DNA from: Deltaproteobacteria bacterium
GTDB taxonomy: Bacteria; Myxococcota_A; UBA9160; UBA4427
Length of the DNA: 33,780 nucleotides
Assembly (NCBI GenBank): GCA_002709835.1
Contig: PAQX01000107.1
Span: forward strand, 1-33,780
Reading direction: 5' to 3'
Part shown: positions 32,038 through 33,780 of the stretch, in pieces
Numbering within the stretch: position 1 is the stretch's first letter
How the letters are laid out: each line of letters starts with the position of its first letter
The notes under the pieces: generated by a model
What the model saw: the letters and a program-made list of their open reading frames with translations, nothing else
Told to the model about the DNA's origin: nothing
The model's database searches: none
Program-made: the position numbers and the translations under genes

Positions 32038-33492
32038 CTAGACCAGTTGAAACTCTTCGGGCCCCGCCTCCTCCTGCAACGCCTTGTAGGTCTTGAAGTC
32101 GCCGGGGAAGAGGAAGGGCGCACGACCGTCGTCGAACCGGTAGTAGCTGTCGCACGAGCCGTGTCCCCACGAGTAGAGCGGGAAGCGCGGCAGCATCCAG
32201 TCGTTGTATGCGCGATGGGCCTCTTCCTTCACCGCGATCGTGCTCGCGGCAGCACGCTCCTTTTCCTCGATGAGTCGAACGATCGTCGAGACGTTCTGCT
32301 CCACCGTCATGAAGTAGGGCACGTTCAGGACGAGGCCATTCGGTCCGACGACGAAGAAATAGTTGGGGAAGTTCGGAACCGCGATTCCCTTGTGCGCCTC
32401 GGGGGCCTCCTGCATCTGCTTCGAGAGCTCGGCTCCATTCTCTCCGACCACCTCGATACGATCGAAGTCGAGGATTCGGTATCCCGTGCAGTAGGCGATG
32501 ACGTCGCAATCGATCTCGCGCCCACTCGCCGTCGTGATTCCCTGGGGCCGAACGGCGGAGAGACCTTCGGCGACGAGCTCGACGTGGTCCTGCATCAGGG
32601 TCGGGTAGAACTCGTCGGAGACGAGACCTCTCTTGCAGGCATAACGGCTCTTGGGCGTCACCTGCTCTCGAAGCACCGGGTCCGTCACGACCGACGCGAT
32701 GTACTTCCGTGCGCGGTCCTCGAACTGCTCCATTCGTTTATGTCCCAACGTCGCCGCCTGATGGACCATGCCCATCATGGCGCGCTGGACCCTCTGGGTG
32801 AGCCGGAGGAAGGGAGGGAAGCGCTTGAACCATCCCTTCCTTGCTTCGGAGTAGAGAACGCGGCCTCGAGGCATGATCCAGTTCGGCGTCCGCTGGAGCA
32901 CGGTCACGCGCGCTGCGGACTTCGCAACCTCCGGCACGGCCTGCACTGCACTCGCGGCCGAGCCGATGACGGCGACGTGTTTGCCCGCGAGGTCGACGTC
33001 GTGGTTCCACTCGGTCGAATGCCAGCTGGGCCCCTGGAATGAATCCATGCCGGGAACGTCCGGAAGGAGTGCCGTGTGCTGGTTGCCCATCGCGTTGATG
33101 AGGACGTCGAACTCGAATTGCTCCCCCGAGGCAGTCGTGAGCCGCCAGACGCCGTCGCCCTCGTAGTGCGCTCTCGTAACGCGCGTGCCCGTCCGAAGGT
33201 GAGCGTCGAGTCCGAAATCCGTCGCGCATTTTTGCAGGTAGGCCTCGATCTCGGGCTGCTCGACGTAATTCGCGCTCCAGTCCGGGTTGGGCGCGTAGGA
33301 GAAGGTGTACGAGTGGGCCCAGACGTCGCAGGCGAGACCGGGATAGGACTCGTTGTGCCAGGTGCCGCCGGCCTTCTCGGCCTTTTCGAAGATCGTGAAG
33401 TCGCGATATCCCTTCTCGAGAAGCGCGTGGCCGGCCGCAAGGCCCGAAGGGCCAGCGCCGATGATGGCGATTCGAGGACTGGGTCGGGACAT
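32038..33492 (-). CDS. FAD-dependent monooxygenase, Baeyer-Villiger/FMO type
   Basis: A 484-residue flavoprotein monooxygenase. The FAD-binding GAGPSGLAAG (12-21) is followed by GGTWHNESYPGLACDV; the family fingerprint FxGxxxHxxxW appears as FQGPSWHSTEW around residue 150; the second Rossmann motif VIGSAASAVQ binds NADPH, with Ala in place of its middle glycine. These enzymes insert oxygen into ketones to give esters or lactones, or oxidise N and S atoms. AGGAGG seven bases before the ATG gives a strong ribosome binding site. The sulfatase follows on the same strand, and a divergent alpha/beta hydrolase could hydrolyse ester products. Substrate unknown. Confidence 0.93.
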   Translation of the reverse strand: MSRPSPRIAIIGAGPSGLAAGHALLEKGYRDFTIFEKAEKAGGTWHNESYPGLACDVWAHSYTFSYAPNPDWSANYVEQPEIEAYLQKCATDFGLDAHLRTGTRVTRAHYEGDGVWRLTTASGEQFEFDVLINAMGNQHTALLPDVPGMDSFQGPSWHSTEWNHDVDLAGKHVAVIGSAASAVQAVPEVAKSAARVTVLQRTPNWIMPRGRVLYSEARKGWFKRFPPFLRLTQRVQRAMMGMVHQAATLGHKRMEQFEDRARKYIASVVTDPVLREQVTPKSRYACKRGLVSDEFYPTLMQDHVELVAEGLSAVRPQGITTASGREIDCDVIAYCTGYRILDFDRIEVVGENGAELSKQMQEAPEAHKGIAVPNFPNYFFVVGPNGLVLNVPYFMTVEQNVSTIVRLIEEKERAAASTIAVKEEAHRAYNDWMLPRFPLYSWGHGSCDSYYRFDDGRAPFLFPGDFKTYKALQEEAGPEEFQLV

Positions 33493-33610
33493 CTAGTAGC
33501 CTCCTTGAACGGCGCGTGGGAACTCCGCCTACGCGACATTACCGTCTGATTCTCAGAACTGCCCACGAGCGCCCGTTGTGTGCAAGCGCTCAGGTGCTGC
33601 GTGCGGAACG

Positions 33611-33629
33611 CGCCCGCGGTGAGCGGGCG
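33611..33629. repeat. Inverted repeat in divergent promoter region
   Basis: CGCCCGC (33611-33617) and GCGGGCG (33623-33629) form a perfect 7-bp inverted repeat with a 5-base spacer in the 181-bp gap between the FAD monooxygenase and the hydrolase. There is no T-run and the genes are divergent, so an operator is more likely than a terminator. Confidence 0.4.
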
Positions 33630-33673
33630 ATCGTCGCGCTTGCGCTTTCGACGGGGGATCGGGCCACGCTAGA

Positions 33674-33780
33674 ATGAGCGACATGCCGACACTGGAAGTC
33701 AATGGCATCGACGTTTACTACGAGCGCTCGGGGAGCGGGGTTCCGCTTCTCTTCGTGAATGGTTCGATGTCGACGCTCGA
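33674..33780 (+). CDS. Alpha/beta hydrolase, N-terminal fragment
   Basis: Only the first 35 codons lie in the window; the gene runs off the right edge. The start MSDMPTLEVNGIDVYYERSG followed by GVPLLFVNGSMST matches the N-terminal strands of alpha/beta hydrolases (esterases, lactonases, haloperoxidase-type), where the hydrophobic strand leads to an oxyanion-hole HG or NG motif. A second ATG at 33683 is a possible alternative start. Placed divergently from the Baeyer-Villiger-type monooxygenase, it may hydrolyse the ester or lactone made by that enzyme, a pairing known elsewhere. Confidence 0.75.
   Translation, partial: MSDMPTLEVNGIDVYYERSGSGVPLLFVNGSMSTL

Noticed and set aside
31879..33042. 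387-codon plus-strand frame opposite the FAD monooxygenase
   Set aside because: Antisense shadow; charged, histidine-rich without motif pattern.
1..33780. CRISPR arrays, insertion sequences, rRNA and intact tRNA genes
   Set aside because: No regularly spaced direct repeats, transposase motifs or rRNA/tRNA consensus regions were seen apart from the decayed tRNA-like stretch.

Overview
The window is about 33.8 kb of GC-rich bacterial DNA, densely coded on both strands. Periplasmic or outer-envelope functions (a PQQ alcohol dehydrogenase with cytochrome c domain, a secreted sulfatase) and SPFH membrane proteins point to a Gram-negative, aerobic heterotroph. The mix of P450, Baeyer-Villiger-type monooxygenase, SDR, Fe-type ADH and sulfatase genes recalls metabolically broad proteobacterial or myxobacterial-type lineages, but the sequence alone does not fix the taxon. 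No rRNA, CRISPR array, phage or insertion sequence was recognised.

Layout. (1) 132-4154: cytochrome P450, a convergent membrane di-iron hydroxylase/desaturase-like gene and a GNAT-type acyltransferase. (2) 4317-7811: an unusual 1164-residue protein fusing a carbamoyltransferase of the NodU/CmcH/TobZ type to a class I SAM methyltransferase. Behind it lies a 0.5 kb gap with a perfect inverted repeat and what looks like a decayed tRNA. (3) 8340-19133: nine tightly packed minus-strand genes that read as one metal-handling operon: cbiM-like, fused cbiQO-like, three SPFH (HflK/HflC-like) proteins, a P-type metal ATPase, a small unknown, a COG0523/CobW GTPase and a WD40 protein. (4) 19411-22429, divergent from that operon: a Fur-family metalloregulator (Zur/Nur-like), moeA, moaB/mogA, an unknown gene and a DUF1289 protein. 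The shared intergenic region holds several TTGCAA-type palindromes, one of them laid out like the Nur box. (5) 22460-27825: an iota-class carbonic anhydrase homologue, an SDR, an iron-type alcohol dehydrogenase, a DUF1636 metal-binding protein, small unknowns and sufE. (6) 28035-33780: quinohemoprotein alcohol dehydrogenase, sulfatase, FAD monooxygenase and the beginning of an alpha/beta hydrolase.

The most coherent system is region 3 plus the regulator of region 4. Under metal limitation the Fur-family protein would release the operon, which couples an ECF-type importer (CbiM plus CbiQO), a P-type ATPase scaffolded by SPFH proteins, and a COG0523 metallochaperone with its WD40 partner. Known relatives (HmtA and neighbouring Hfl-like genes in Pseudomonas, Zur-controlled COG0523 genes) suggest zinc; the cbiM/Nur-like elements also allow nickel or cobalt. 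A carbonic anhydrase of the class reported to work without zinc lies a few kb away, which would fit a zinc-sparing lifestyle. The most unusual single gene is the carbamoyltransferase-methyltransferase fusion.
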